Source of the DNA: an uncultured SAR116 cluster alpha proteobacterium
Lineage (GTDB): Bacteria; Pseudomonadota; Alphaproteobacteria; Puniceispirillales; Puniceispirillaceae
Assembly (NCBI GenBank): GCA_902520885.1
Contig: CABYPW010000003.1
Coordinates: forward strand, 62,001-126,000
Length of the DNA: 64,000 nt
Reading direction: 5' to 3'
Made by a program: the position numbers and the translations under genes. Shown in pieces: positions 27,055 to 36,523 of this stretch. The first letter of the stretch is position 1, and each line of letters opens with the position of its first letter. Below the pieces are notes generated by a model. It saw only the letters and a list, made by a program, of their open reading frames with translations. It was not told the origin of the DNA and made no database searches.

Positions 27055-27732
27055 ATGGATTTCATTTTTATAATAGACCAAATGCCCCGGCTTTTGCCGG
27101 GGCTAATGCTTACGATAGAATTAAGTCTTCTCGGCTTTTTAATTGCGACGATTATTGGAGTACCCATAGGTATATTAAGAGCGTATAAAATTCCTTTCTT
27201 TTTATCCTGGGTTATAGACTTTTATGTATTTGTTGTTCGTGGCACTCCAATTTTAGTTCAAATATACGCAGCCTATTTTCTACTTCCTGTTTTTGGAATT
27301 AAGATATCACCTTTCTGGATCGGGATTGTGGCACTCTCTTTTAATAGTGCAGGATATCAAATAGAAATAGCAAGAGCTGCTATACTTTCAATGGATGATG
27401 GACAATATGAAGGAGCTTTTGCTCTTGGTCTTGCTAAATCCTATACTCTATTTTTCATCATATTACCGCAGGCAGTTATAAGAATGCTTCCACCTATGGC
27501 AAATGAAATGTCAAACTTGATCAAGGCTTCTTCGGTTTTATCAGTCATAACTGTTTTTGAGCTCCATAAAGCTGCAAACGCAATCATCTCAGATAGCTTC
27601 AAATTTTTGGAGATGTTGTTTGCACAAGCAGTTTTATACGTGGCTTTTGTAGTTGCTATGACCCAATTGTCTATTTATCTCGAGAAAAAAATAGGCGCTA
27701 ATCTTCAGATAAAAAATCTTTCACAACGTTAA
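27055..27732 (+). CDS. Amino-acid ABC transporter permease 1
   Basis: A 225-residue permease with about five membrane segments, of the HisM/HisQ/GlnP type: RGTPILVQIYAAYFLLP, then the EAA loop GAFALGLAKSYTLFFIILPQAVI, then MANEMSNLIKASSVLSVITV. A GC-rich hairpin sits in codons 10-17 (27084-27103). It pairs with the following permease to form a heterodimeric channel. Confidence 0.9.
   Translation: MDFIFIIDQMPRLLPGLMLTIELSLLGFLIATIIGVPIGILRAYKIPFFLSWVIDFYVFVVRGTPILVQIYAAYFLLPVFGIKISPFWIGIVALSFNSAGYQIEIARAAILSMDDGQYEGAFALGLAKSYTLFFIILPQAVIRMLPPMANEMSNLIKASSVLSVITVFELHKAANAIISDSFKFLEMLFAQAVLYVAFVVAMTQLSIYLEKKIGANLQIKNLSQR
27084..27103 (+). other. GC-rich hairpin inside the permease 5' coding region
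   Basis: GCCCCGGC (27084-27091) and GCCGGGGC (27096-27103) form a perfect all-GC 8-bp stem with a TTTT loop, 29 bases after the A of the permease ATG. It is conspicuous in such AT-rich DNA; no T tract follows, so a terminator is unlikely. Confidence 0.6.
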
Positions 27733-27752
27733 CGTTTTAATTAGGAGTAAAA

Positions 27753-28403
27753 ATGGCATTAGATTTAGCTTTCATGTTGCAAATATTGCCAGATATGATA
27801 GCGGCCTTTTGGCTCACAATCAAAATAAGTCTCATAACGGTTGTTGCCTCGGTAATAGCGGGGATTCTATTAACAGCAATTAGAATGATGGGCGGAAAAT
27901 TTTCCAGATATTCTATAATTGCATTTGTGGAGTTTACGCGAGGAGCACCACCCCTAGTTCATATATCTATTATTTATTTTCTGCTCCCTGAATTTGGTAT
28001 TGTTTTCAACGAATTTTGGACCGGTGTTATTGCTCTTTCACTTATTGGCGCAGGTTATTCAGTTGAGATTTTCAGGGGTGCAATTGACTCGATCGGTTCA
28101 TCGCAAGTAGATGCTTCAAAAGCAATAGGCTTGTCTCGCATTCAAACTTTTAGACTAGTTCTAATACCGCAAGCATTGCGTTTGAGTCTCCCGCCTTTGA
28201 CAAATGAATTGGCTAATGTGATCAAGGCCTCTTCTTTATTATCAGTTATCTCAGTAAACGAATTGACCAAAGTTGCAAACGACCTAATTTTTGTTCATTT
28301 TGTTGTGATCGAGGTTCTAATCGAACTTACTTGTCTGTATCTCATCATTGTAGGTTTTTTAATGTTTCTATCAAAATATATGGAAGCGAAATTTAAATAT
28401 TGA
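27753..28403 (+). CDS. Amino-acid ABC transporter permease 2
   Basis: A 216-residue permease of the same family: FTRGAPPLVHISIIYFLLPEFG, the EAA loop DASKAIGLSRIQTFRLVLIPQALR, and LTNELANVIKASSLLSVISV. It starts 20 bases after the first permease with a good TAGGAG site. No cognate GlnQ/HisP-type ATPase is encoded in this operon or elsewhere in the window, so the ATPase must be shared or encoded at another locus. Confidence 0.9.
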   Translation: MALDLAFMLQILPDMIAAFWLTIKISLITVVASVIAGILLTAIRMMGGKFSRYSIIAFVEFTRGAPPLVHISIIYFLLPEFGIVFNEFWTGVIALSLIGAGYSVEIFRGAIDSIGSSQVDASKAIGLSRIQTFRLVLIPQALRLSLPPLTNELANVIKASSLLSVISVNELTKVANDLIFVHFVVIEVLIELTCLYLIIVGFLMFLSKYMEAKFKY

Positions 28404-28421
28404 TGCTTCGTAGTGATCTTT

Positions 28422-29642
28422 ATGACAGAAACTAATATTACCCAATTTTCAAATTCATTTAGAGTTGCAAGTTACTTTGACAAAGCCTCCAAAGGTGTAA
28501 GTTTATGTTTATGGGTAAAAACAGGTGCTTGTTGTGATCCAGAAAATAAAGAAGGTCTGTCACACTTGCTCGAGCATACTCTTTTTGGTCTTCGGAAATC
28601 GGCAAATATATCTCATATTTATTCGTCAATTATAAACAGTCAGTTAACAATAAAAGCATTTACCAAGGCTGAACATACCGCATTTATTATTAATTCAGTA
28701 GATAAGTCCGATCTCAAAAAATACATAGATATTTTATGGGAGATTTATTCTGGAAGATGGTTATCAGATGAGGCCCTTTATGATGCTAAAATAGATATCA
28801 GTAAGGAAATAGACGAATTATCTAAAGACCCTGAGAAAATCTTATTTGAGGTTTTAGATTCCGTATGTTTTCCTTCTCAGTCTTATGGAAGAAGAATTAC
28901 AGGCACGAAAGAAACAATCCATAGAATTAAAGTTGATGACCTGGTTTCTTTTCAAAAGCACCACTATGCCCCAGAACAGAGTCTGATTTGTGCTTGTGGA
29001 AACATTGAACATCAGCAACTTGTAGATTTTACAGAAGCAAAATTTTCCTCATTTCCAAAAAATATGAACTTTGCTTTACCATCTTCAAATTGGTTTGGTG
29101 GTATCAAAAAAATCAATTCTGTCGATAAAGAAACACGTCTAGCATGTGCTCTTCCGTTTGAGACAAAAGGATCAGAACAATACTATTTTTATTGGATTTT
29201 ATCATATTTACTTTCGAAAAAAACCAATAACGTAATACTTACAGCCTTAAAAAGAGAACATATTAGTTGCGATACTTTAAATGTTTACCCAGAGTTTTTA
29301 TCACATTTTAGTAGAATGCAGATTTATTTAAATACATCTGATGTAAATATTCATACCATTATGAAAATAATAATGGACGAGCTCTCTTTGATCACTTTTT
29401 CAAAAGCAGAGTATCTTTTAAAAAATGTGGGAGATTTGGAAATCACTAGTTCTCTTAAATTATTCAAATTAAAAAATAGAAATATAGAGCATTTAGCGAT
29501 GGGATTAGGAGAGTACAATTTATTTCCCTCTGAAATTCCATTTCCAAAATCAATAGACGATATTAAAGGTAATTTAGATCTTATTCTAGAAAATCTTTAC
29601 CAAGAAAATAAATTAGCAATTGCTTATTCTGTGGCGTATTGA
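28422..29642 (+). CDS. M16-family zinc peptidase homologue
   Basis: A 406-residue protein (from ATG 28422; a GTG three codons upstream is possible). It has the inverted zinc motif HLLEH (His48, Glu51, His52) and a Glu129 77 residues later, as expected for HxxEH-x74-77-E peptidases, so it may be active; the second, inactive half (about 210-400) is recognisable by the PSSNWFGGIKK region. No signal peptide is visible, which is less usual for bacterial M16 proteins. Its position inside an amino-acid transporter operon suggests that it degrades peptides connected with the substrate or processes a partner; the actual role is unknown. Confidence 0.8.
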   Translation: MTETNITQFSNSFRVASYFDKASKGVSLCLWVKTGACCDPENKEGLSHLLEHTLFGLRKSANISHIYSSIINSQLTIKAFTKAEHTAFIINSVDKSDLKKYIDILWEIYSGRWLSDEALYDAKIDISKEIDELSKDPEKILFEVLDSVCFPSQSYGRRITGTKETIHRIKVDDLVSFQKHHYAPEQSLICACGNIEHQQLVDFTEAKFSSFPKNMNFALPSSNWFGGIKKINSVDKETRLACALPFETKGSEQYYFYWILSYLLSKKTNNVILTALKREHISCDTLNVYPEFLSHFSRMQIYLNTSDVNIHTIMKIIMDELSLITFSKAEYLLKNVGDLEITSSLKLFKLKNRNIEHLAMGLGEYNLFPSEIPFPKSIDDIKGNLDLILENLYQENKLAIAYSVAY

Positions 29643-29681
29643 TGCGATATTTAAAATTGCAAAATATGAGGAGGTCATCTG

Positions 29682-31634
29682 ATGTCAGAGCATGAAAAAA
29701 ATATCGGATTCCTTTGGCCATGTGATGGATTAAATGATAGTGAATATTGGAAATTTCTGCCTAAAGATGTCGGGTGGCTTACCGCAAGGTATGGCGCTAA
29801 TACTGCCACTGAAGAATTAACAGATAAAAATTTGGAACAGTATGCCTCCCTTGATACATTACAAAAAGCTGTAGATATTTTTAAAGCTGTAAATTTAGAT
29901 GCGATAGCCTGTGGAGACCATGCCGCTAGTTTCATACTTGGTAAGGACCATGAGGAATACTTAATCGATAAACTTCGAAAACAATCTGGTTGCCCTGTAA
30001 CGTTTCCTAGTAGGTCGATTGTAAGATTAATCAAAAATAAAAACTTTAAAGATATATTATTAGTTTCACCTTATTCCAAAGAAATTACTGAGAAATTCGA
30101 GCGCTATCTCGGTGATTATAATATAAAGACGGTTGATTCTGTTTCTTTGGAAGCCACAGACGAAGTTCAAATAAATTCGTTATCTTCTTCAAGTCTTCCT
30201 AAATTAATTATTGATTTTGTTAAAAATAATAATAAGAGAGCTGAATTGCTTGTAATAGCGGGTGGCGGGATTTCTTTTTCTGATGAAATTGCAAGAGTTG
30301 AATCAATTTTAAATATCCCGATTTTAACTGCTGTTGGTGCCTTAGTAAAAGATGCAATAGAATTAATAGGGCAAGATTATAAAAAAGTGGGTATGGGGCG
30401 GATATTTTTAGAACAAAAAAGTAGTCAGCTTAAAAAAATTAAAAAGAGATTGTCATCTGGTACTAAAAACTTTTCTTTGACAGAAAAACCACCCATCTTT
30501 GAATCTGGTGTAGGCGCAGTGTTGGTTGATGATAAAAATAATACTTATTTTGATTTTGCTTCTGGGTCTGGGACTACAGCACTAGGCCATGGCAATAATG
30601 GTCTCATAGATGCGGTGCAACAACAATTGCAGGCGGGTATTTTTCATATAGGACCACATTTTAATACAGGTATTCAAGCTGACTTTTATTCGGAATTATC
30701 CTCATTTTTGCCCCCTGAATTATCAAGATTTCACCCCTCAATCAGCGGTTCAGAAGCAGCAGAGATTGCTATAAAAAGCGCAATGCATTTTACAGGTGCT
30801 AAGCAATTTTTGGGTTTTTCTGGTGGCTATCATGGACGTACATTAGGAGCGCTTGCAGTATCTGGTGAGAAAGGTAAAAATGCTTCTTTAGGACCATTCC
30901 ATCCAAAGGCTCACATTCTGCCCTTCCCAGAAAAGAATAACGATTTGTCTGAAACTTTAGATAAATATGATGAGAAGCAGTTAGCTGGAGTAATAATAGA
31001 GCCAATTCAAGCTACGGCAGGTCTTAAATTCGCAGATAAACAAAGCTTGATTAAACTCAGAGAATTTACAACTAAAAATAAAATCCCTCTAATCTTTGAT
31101 GAAACTTTCACAGGTTTTTGTCGAACTGGTAAGATGTTTGGTTATGAGCATTTTGATGTAACACCAGATATAATCATACTTGGAAAAGCAATTTCTGCTG
31201 GTTTCCCTGCAGGACTGGTTATATCAACTGAGGAGATTCTCACATTCTGGGAGAAAGGTACTCAATCTTCTACTTTTCAGCTTAATCCAGTTGCCGCTGC
31301 TGCCTCACTTTTTTTTCTTGACCAAATTAAAAATCATGGATTGCTAAATAATATTAGCCTGCAGTCTGAGCATTTTAATAACTTATTAAAGGACTTTGTG
31401 GATTTCAAAAATGTAATTAATGTGAGGGGCATTGGAAGTTTTTGGGTTATAGAATTCTCATCGTCGGATTTAAATAAAAATGCTCGTAAAATGGCACTGC
31501 AAAATGGTTTGATAACATGGGAATGTGGTGAATTTGGTGAATGTTTAGGCTTGGTGCCTCCATTGAATATGGAGCCATATATAATTGAACGCGCATGTAG
31601 CATTTTGAGAAAAAGTATTTTGGAAATATCTTGA
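29682..31634 (+). CDS. Fusion: Asp/Glu-racemase-fold domain plus class III aminotransferase
   Basis: A 650-residue two-domain protein. Residues 1-245 resemble the maleate isomerase/arylmalonate decarboxylase branch of the Asp/Glu racemase superfamily, but the two motifs that normally carry the catalytic Cys pair read ACGDHAASF (76-84) and VIAGGGISF (191-199), so both Cys positions look replaced. Residues 265-650 are a class III PLP aminotransferase: GSEAAEIAIK, GGYHGRTLGA, Asp473 in IFDETFTGF and PLP-Lys502 in ILGKAISAGFPAG. A GAGGAGG site precedes the ATG and the reading frame is uninterrupted. It is the last gene of the amidase/ABC operon. The aminotransferase half resembles the protein at 34153. 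Confidence 0.85.
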   Translation: MSEHEKNIGFLWPCDGLNDSEYWKFLPKDVGWLTARYGANTATEELTDKNLEQYASLDTLQKAVDIFKAVNLDAIACGDHAASFILGKDHEEYLIDKLRKQSGCPVTFPSRSIVRLIKNKNFKDILLVSPYSKEITEKFERYLGDYNIKTVDSVSLEATDEVQINSLSSSSLPKLIIDFVKNNNKRAELLVIAGGGISFSDEIARVESILNIPILTAVGALVKDAIELIGQDYKKVGMGRIFLEQKSSQLKKIKKRLSSGTKNFSLTEKPPIFESGVGAVLVDDKNNTYFDFASGSGTTALGHGNNGLIDAVQQQLQAGIFHIGPHFNTGIQADFYSELSSFLPPELSRFHPSISGSEAAEIAIKSAMHFTGAKQFLGFSGGYHGRTLGALAVSGEKGKNASLGPFHPKAHILPFPEKNNDLSETLDKYDEKQLAGVIIEPIQATAGLKFADKQSLIKLREFTTKNKIPLIFDETFTGFCRTGKMFGYEHFDVTPDIIILGKAISAGFPAGLVISTEEILTFWEKGTQSSTFQLNPVAAAASLFFLDQIKNHGLLNNISLQSEHFNNLLKDFVDFKNVINVRGIGSFWVIEFSSSDLNKNARKMALQNGLITWECGEFGECLGLVPPLNMEPYIIERACSILRKSILEIS

Positions 31635-31686
31635 ATAGCTTGTTAGCATTAGCTTAGCTTCTCTGTGCTATATGCAAAAATCATCT

Positions 31687-32883
31687 TTACAATTCCGGAA
31701 GTCTCCAAACAACAACTGAGGTTGCAATTAGAAAAAGAGTTGTGCCAGCAAGGCAGGCTAGTACCCCACCTTGCTGGAAAAGCAAGCCTGATAAAAATGT
31801 ACCAAATAGTCGACCAGCTGCATTTGCTGCGTAATAAAAACCGATATCCTCAGCAGCCTTCTTGCTCCCAGCATAAGCAACAATCAAAAAGGAATGAAGA
31901 GAAGAATTAATCGCAAAGACAAATCCAAACAAAACGAGGCCAGATAGCAATAATAGTAAATCTGTTTTTGCTGACATGATACCTAGGAGACAAAGGGGAA
32001 CAAGTGCAAGTGATATAGACCATACTAATATACTTGTTGAAGAAACTGTTTTTCCATTGTTAGTTAGATGTATGATATTAGGGGCAATCGCCTGCACGAG
32101 ACCATAAAATACCGTCCAACCTGCTAGAAACCCTCCTACTTCCCAGAAATCCCATCCATTTGTATAAAGAAAAACGGGTATGGCTACTACGAACCAAATA
32201 TCCCGTCCGCCAAACAAGAAAATCCTAGCAAATGCGATTTTATTTACTTCAGGTGATTTACTAAAAAGCTCATTTATTCGCCCTGATGGCCTACTTATAC
32301 CCAAATTTTTTGGCAAAGTGAATGAAACTAGAAGCAGAACTAGTCCAAGAGACCCTGCCATAACCCAAAGACTATTTTGAAAACCAAATTTAGTTAGTAA
32401 TACTCCGCCTAGAAAAAACCCTATTCCTTTCATTGCATTTTTGGATCCGGTGAACCAAGCAACCCAGCGAAAAAGGGCTTGCTTTCTGTCAACTTCCATG
32501 CTTTTGATTGCAGATTTTGAAGCCGTTTTAGTAACATCTTTGGCAAGTCCGGAAATGCCTTGAGCTGCCAATACCCAAATAATTGATAGGATATAATCGA
32601 ATGATGGGTCTAATAGTGAAAGGAAAATCAAACCGATAATTTGTAAGCTTAATCCTACTAATAACATTCTGCGAATGCCAAACCGGGTTGTAAGCCACCC
32701 ACCCCCTAAATTTGCAATGATACCTGCAAATTCATAAAGGAGAAAAAGTAGAGCGAGCATAAGTGGAGAAAATCCAAGTTTAAAAAAATAGAAAAGCACG
32801 AGCATTCGCAGGGCGCCATCTGACAAAGTGAAGCCTAAATAGGACGAGGTAACAATTAAGTAATGACTGATTGATGTGTTCAT
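31687..32883 (-). CDS. arsJ: Organoarsenical efflux permease ArsJ (MFS)
   Basis: A 398-residue major-facilitator permease with about 12 membrane segments. ArsJ landmarks are [80 protein letters not shown] and [14 protein letters not shown]. ArsJ exports 1-arseno-3-phosphoglycerate made by a partner GAPDH, so arsenate is removed as an unstable ester. The start at 32883 overlaps the gap stop as ATGA; a longer frame to 32928 lies within gap and is not needed. This tight pairing is the known gap-arsJ arrangement. It converges on the 29682 gene. Confidence 0.9.
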   Translation of the reverse strand: MNTSISHYLIVTSSYLGFTLSDGALRMLVLFYFFKLGFSPLMLALLFLLYEFAGIIANLGGGWLTTRFGIRRMLLVGLSLQIIGLIFLSLLDPSFDYILSIIWVLAAQGISGLAKDVTKTASKSAIKSMEVDRKQALFRWVAWFTGSKNAMKGIGFFLGGVLLTKFGFQNSLWVMAGSLGLVLLLVSFTLPKNLGISRPSGRINELFSKSPEVNKIAFARIFLFGGRDIWFVVAIPVFLYTNGWDFWEVGGFLAGWTVFYGLVQAIAPNIIHLTNNGKTVSSTSILVWSISLALVPLCLLGIMSAKTDLLLLLSGLVLFGFVFAINSSLHSFLIVAYAGSKKAAEDIGFYYAANAAGRLFGTFLSGLLFQQGGVLACLAGTTLFLIATSVVVWRLPEL

Positions 32884-33923
32884 TGCTCTTTGTCGATAAC
32901 CATCTTTGCCAAATCTACCATTCGGCATGCATATCCCATTTCATTATCATACCAAGCATAGAGTTTTAGCATTGTTTCGTTAGTAACCAGTGTACTCTCT
33001 GCGTCAATAATGGCGCTTCGGGTATCATTCACGAAATCCGCTGAAACAAGAGCCCGACTTTCAAAGCCGAGAATCCCACATAATTCGTTTTCTGCGGCAT
33101 CGGCAAAAAGCGAATTCACATACTCCCTAGTAGTAGATTGGCTCAGTTCAAATACAGCATCTGTCAAACTAGCATTAAGTACCGGTGCTCTTACTGCATG
33201 ACCGTTGAGTTTTCCGTCAAGCTCTGGATAAATTAATCCTATAGCACTTGCGCTTCCAGTAGTAGTTGGGATAAGTGAGGTCATGCCTGAACGCGCACGA
33301 CGTAAGTCATTATGAGGAGCATCAACCATTACATTTGTATTTGTCGGGTCATGTATCGTTGTAATTTGACCGTGGCGGATGCCAATTGTTTCATGCACAA
33401 CTTTCACCATTGGCGCAAGGCAATTTGTAGTGCAGGAAGCGGCCGTGATAATTCTATTTTTTTTTGGATGATAGAGATGTTCGTTGATGCCATATACGAT
33501 GTTTAGAGCATCTTCATGATATACAGGGGCTGATACAATAACTTTCCCAACGCCTTTATCAAAGTATCCAGCTAATTTTTCTTTTGTACGGAATTTGCCC
33601 GTACAGTCTAAAACAATGCTACAACCAAATTCCGCCCAATCTATATCCTCTGGCATATTGTACGAAGAGAAACTTAAGTTATGGTCATTTATGGTTATGC
33701 TATTTTCGTTTGAAGCGATATCTGCATTCCATCTTCCATGAACGGTATCAAACTCTAAAAGGTGAGCTATAGTTTTAGCTCCTCCGTTAATTTCATTTAA
33801 ATGAGTAATTTCAAGTTGCGTATTTGCATTGTTATCTCCAGTTACCCGAGTGATGCCACCTAAAGCTGAACGAAGCACCAAACGCCCAATACGCCCCATT
33901 CCATTGATACCAATTTTAATCAT
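32880..33923 (-). CDS. gap: Glyceraldehyde-3-phosphate dehydrogenase paired with ArsJ
   Basis: A 347-residue NAD-dependent GAPDH: Rossmann start [15 protein letters not shown], catalytic Cys164 in [11 protein letters not shown], and ATTTGS-like [16 protein letters not shown]. In this pairing GAPDH uses arsenate instead of phosphate and yields 1-arseno-3-phosphoglycerate for ArsJ; whether it also serves glycolysis cannot be told. A Pho-box-like element (33959-33976) lies 36-53 bases upstream, so induction under phosphate limitation is inferred. It is translationally coupled to arsJ. Confidence 0.92.
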   Translation of the reverse strand: MIKIGINGMGRIGRLVLRSALGGITRVTGDNNANTQLEITHLNEINGGAKTIAHLLEFDTVHGRWNADIASNENSITINDHNLSFSSYNMPEDIDWAEFGCSIVLDCTGKFRTKEKLAGYFDKGVGKVIVSAPVYHEDALNIVYGINEHLYHPKKNRIITAASCTTNCLAPMVKVVHETIGIRHGQITTIHDPTNTNVMVDAPHNDLRRARSGMTSLIPTTTGSASAIGLIYPELDGKLNGHAVRAPVLNASLTDAVFELSQSTTREYVNSLFADAAENELCGILGFESRALVSADFVNDTRSAIIDAESTLVTNETMLKLYAWYDNEMGYACRMVDLAKMVIDKEQ

Positions 33924-33958
33924 AATATTTATCCAAAATTATAATATATTAAGTTAAT

Positions 33959-33976
33959 ATTACACTTTTATTACAA
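33959..33976 (-). promoter_or_regulatory. Pho-box-like element upstream of gap-arsJ
   Basis: Minus strand TTGTAAT-AAAA-GTGTAAT, the same 7-4-7 direct-repeat layout as the sites before ppk2, pstS and phoB, with A for C in both half-sites. A TATATT (plus-strand AATATA) follows about ten bases further and could serve as -10. Confidence 0.65.
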
Positions 33977-34152
33977 TTTGCCCTTATTCAATTATAATTT
34001 CTGTAGCAAAGAACACCTTTTCATTTTTTTATGAGGTATAGGAATAGCTAAGCATGTGATACTTGTTTTAATATAAGATTTGGCTAAATGTCATAGGCAA
34101 CTAAAAAAAATTATGCATATTTAGTTCTATCTAACTACGTACGTTTTAGCGA

Positions 34153-35412
34153 CTAATTATGGTTAGACATCTCAGAGATAAGTTCAAGAAGTTGTGTTAA
34201 TGCTGTAGATAGAATTTCTCCAGAAATATTGATAGGTGGAAGGACCATGACGCATTCTCCATTCATTCCTCCTCCATAAGTTAGTATTTTGGCTTTTTCC
34301 ATTGTATCATTCTGTATCTGATTAGCTAAATCTGAGTTATCAAATGTAATCGCGCATTGTGCTCCAACAAATCGTACATCTTTGACCGTTGTAATATTTC
34401 TTAAATCTTGTTTGAATTTTGAAAAACAGGGTTCTATTATTTCATTTACGTGAGTGACTAAGTCTGCATCTTTAATCTCTTTGATGGTCGCACAAGCAGC
34501 GGCGCACGCGACTGGATTACCTTGAAACGTTGAAGTATGGGAACCAGCCCCCCATCTTTTAAGAAGGTCACCTTTTGCAATTACCGCCGAAAGCGGTAAA
34601 GAGGCTGATAGCCCTTTTCCTATCACAATTAGGTCAGGGGAAATATTCGAATATCGGTAAGAAAAATTCTTTCCAGAACGACCCATGCCTGACCAGATTT
34701 CATCAACTATTAATAGACTTTTATTTTTCTTAGCTATTTCTTCTAGGCCTTCAAGGAAGGCTGGGTAGGGACCCCAAACACCTGAAACTCCCTGAATGGG
34801 TTCTACTAAAATAGCTGCAACAGGCTGGTCATGTTTAACGCAATGACTAATTTGCTGCTCACATTTTTCAAGGCACATATCAACTTCGGTATTATCTCTG
34901 GGGTATTGGGAAAAACTAACAAAATCACCTATTTTCCCAATAAAGGGCAGGCGTATTTTTTCTGAATGTGTAACACTTAGTGCTCCCAATGTACGACCGT
35001 GGTATCCACCCTCAAAGGCTATAATACGCTCATTACCACTTAAAAAACGACTCAATTTTATAGCGGTTTCTATCGCTTCTGAACCAGAGTTCGCTAAATG
35101 TATTGAAATATCTTCTAAACCCAGAAAATGACTTAAAGAAGAATATAACTCACTTCGGAGGGGGGAGATCAAACGAGTTCCAGTATGAAAAATACCAGAT
35201 TTCAAGGCCTCACTGATCGCAAATTTTTGAGAAGGATGATTGTGACCCAAATTAGTGGTAGCTGAACCACAAACAAGATCCAGATATTTTTGATTGTCCT
35301 CTGTAAACAACCAAGGTCCTTCCCCTCTAACGAAAATTGGGGGTGTATCCGACAATCTAAAAGTATTAACCGCTGTGCTTTCAAATTTCTTTGTTAAGGA
35401 TAGCTCTTTCAT
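34153..35412 (-). CDS. Class III PLP-dependent aminotransferase
   Basis: A 419-residue aminotransferase: GSATTNLGHNHP, GSEAIETAIKL, GGYHGRTLGALSV, Asp237 in LLIVDEIWSGMGR and PLP-Lys266 in LIVIGKGLSA; the ending TSTFQGNPVACAA binds the cofactor phosphate of the neighbouring subunit. The family includes GABA, ornithine, taurine and omega-amino-acid aminotransferases; it fits an amine pathway with the nearby dehydrogenase and transporter. It follows the ATPase gene by 4 bases and is the closest visible relative of the aminotransferase half of the fusion at 29682. Confidence 0.9.
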   Translation of the reverse strand: MKELSLTKKFESTAVNTFRLSDTPPIFVRGEGPWLFTEDNQKYLDLVCGSATTNLGHNHPSQKFAISEALKSGIFHTGTRLISPLRSELYSSLSHFLGLEDISIHLANSGSEAIETAIKLSRFLSGNERIIAFEGGYHGRTLGALSVTHSEKIRLPFIGKIGDFVSFSQYPRDNTEVDMCLEKCEQQISHCVKHDQPVAAILVEPIQGVSGVWGPYPAFLEGLEEIAKKNKSLLIVDEIWSGMGRSGKNFSYRYSNISPDLIVIGKGLSASLPLSAVIAKGDLLKRWGAGSHTSTFQGNPVACAAACATIKEIKDADLVTHVNEIIEPCFSKFKQDLRNITTVKDVRFVGAQCAITFDNSDLANQIQNDTMEKAKILTYGGGMNGECVMVLPPINISGEILSTALTQLLELISEMSNHN

Positions 35413-35416
35413 AGTT

Positions 35417-36469
35417 TTAGTTAGTTATTGAATGTAGATTAGATTGTAATAGTTTGATTTGAACATTTCCATTTATACTAGGGAGTTTTTGCTTTCGTGG
35501 AACGTTTAAATCAATGACTAATTTATTCTCAAACTCTACGGTTACCTGGTTACTGGCTCCCTTAGTTAGTATATCAAGGACGCGTCCATTCAAATAGTTT
35601 TTGGTTTTTTTATTATCATTTGAAATTTCTAAGAATTCAGGCCGAATAACTGCATAATCTTCGTTTGATTTCTTAGCTATATTCGTTTTGCATTGCACAT
35701 TAGTATCGACTAGGAAAGCTTTTGTTTTGTCTTTGGCATCACGTTTTAGCGGCCATAAAGCACAGTTCCCAAAGAAATTTGCTACAAATTCTGAAGCAGG
35801 TTTGTCATAAAGCTCATTTGGAGTTCCAATTTGTTCTATTTGGCCGTCCTTCAAAATGGCAATTCTATCGCTCAATGCCATTGCCTCTTCTTGGTCGTGT
35901 GTAACACATACAAATGTTGTCCCAACTTGCTTGTGAATTCTTCTTAGCTCCTCGCGAAGTCTAATACGAAGATTGGCATCCAACGCACTTAGCGGTTCAT
36001 CAAGTAAAAGTATTTTTGGGTTCGTAATAAGAGCTCTTGCTAATGCAACTCTTTGCCTTTGACCACCGGAAAGTTCAGATGGAAATCTATTTTGCACTGA
36101 AGAGAGTTGCATCGTCTCTAGCCAATCAATTGCTTGTTTGTCTCGTTCAGCTTTCTTAATACCCCGCATGCGAAGACCATACGATACGTTGTCGCATATG
36201 CTCATGTGCGGAAACAGCGCGTAATCTTGAAACATTATAGAAATGTCTCGCTTGGTAGGATTTAAATGGGTAATCTCATCATCTTCTAGAAAAACATGAC
36301 CACTAGTTACGTTCTCTAACCCCGCAATTATTCTTAAGATTGTTGTTTTACCGCAACCAGAGGGGCCTAATAAAGTTAAGAACTCACCAGTTTTAATTTC
36401 GATAGATACGTCATCTACCGCTATTGTTTTACCAAATTTTTTTGTAATATTCTTTAACTTCATAGACAT
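35417..36469 (-). CDS. ABC transporter ATPase, PotA (polyamine) type
   Basis: A 350-residue ATPase with Walker A GPSGCGKTT, signature LSGGQRQR, Walker B ILLLDEPLSALD and the switch THDQEEAMALSD; the C-terminal 110 residues (from about 235) look like a TOBE regulatory domain. The type fits the permease pair and binding protein at 40047-44250. It is in a separate transcript from them, because the GntR gene lies between on the opposite strand. It is cotranscribed with the class III aminotransferase. Confidence 0.9.
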   Translation of the reverse strand: MSMKLKNITKKFGKTIAVDDVSIEIKTGEFLTLLGPSGCGKTTILRIIAGLENVTSGHVFLEDDEITHLNPTKRDISIMFQDYALFPHMSICDNVSYGLRMRGIKKAERDKQAIDWLETMQLSSVQNRFPSELSGGQRQRVALARALITNPKILLLDEPLSALDANLRIRLREELRRIHKQVGTTFVCVTHDQEEAMALSDRIAILKDGQIEQIGTPNELYDKPASEFVANFFGNCALWPLKRDAKDKTKAFLVDTNVQCKTNIAKKSNEDYAVIRPEFLEISNDNKKTKNYLNGRVLDILTKGASNQVTVEFENKLVIDLNVPRKQKLPSINGNVQIKLLQSNLHSITN

Positions 36470-36523
36470 CTTTGACTTACCGTAAATTTTGAATTAAATT
36501 TTTTTTAGTTTTAATTATAATTT

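Noticed and set aside
32884-32928. Longer N-terminus of ArsJ
   Set aside because: It lies inside gap; the internal ATG at 32883 forms the ATGA overlap and matches the usual ArsJ start.
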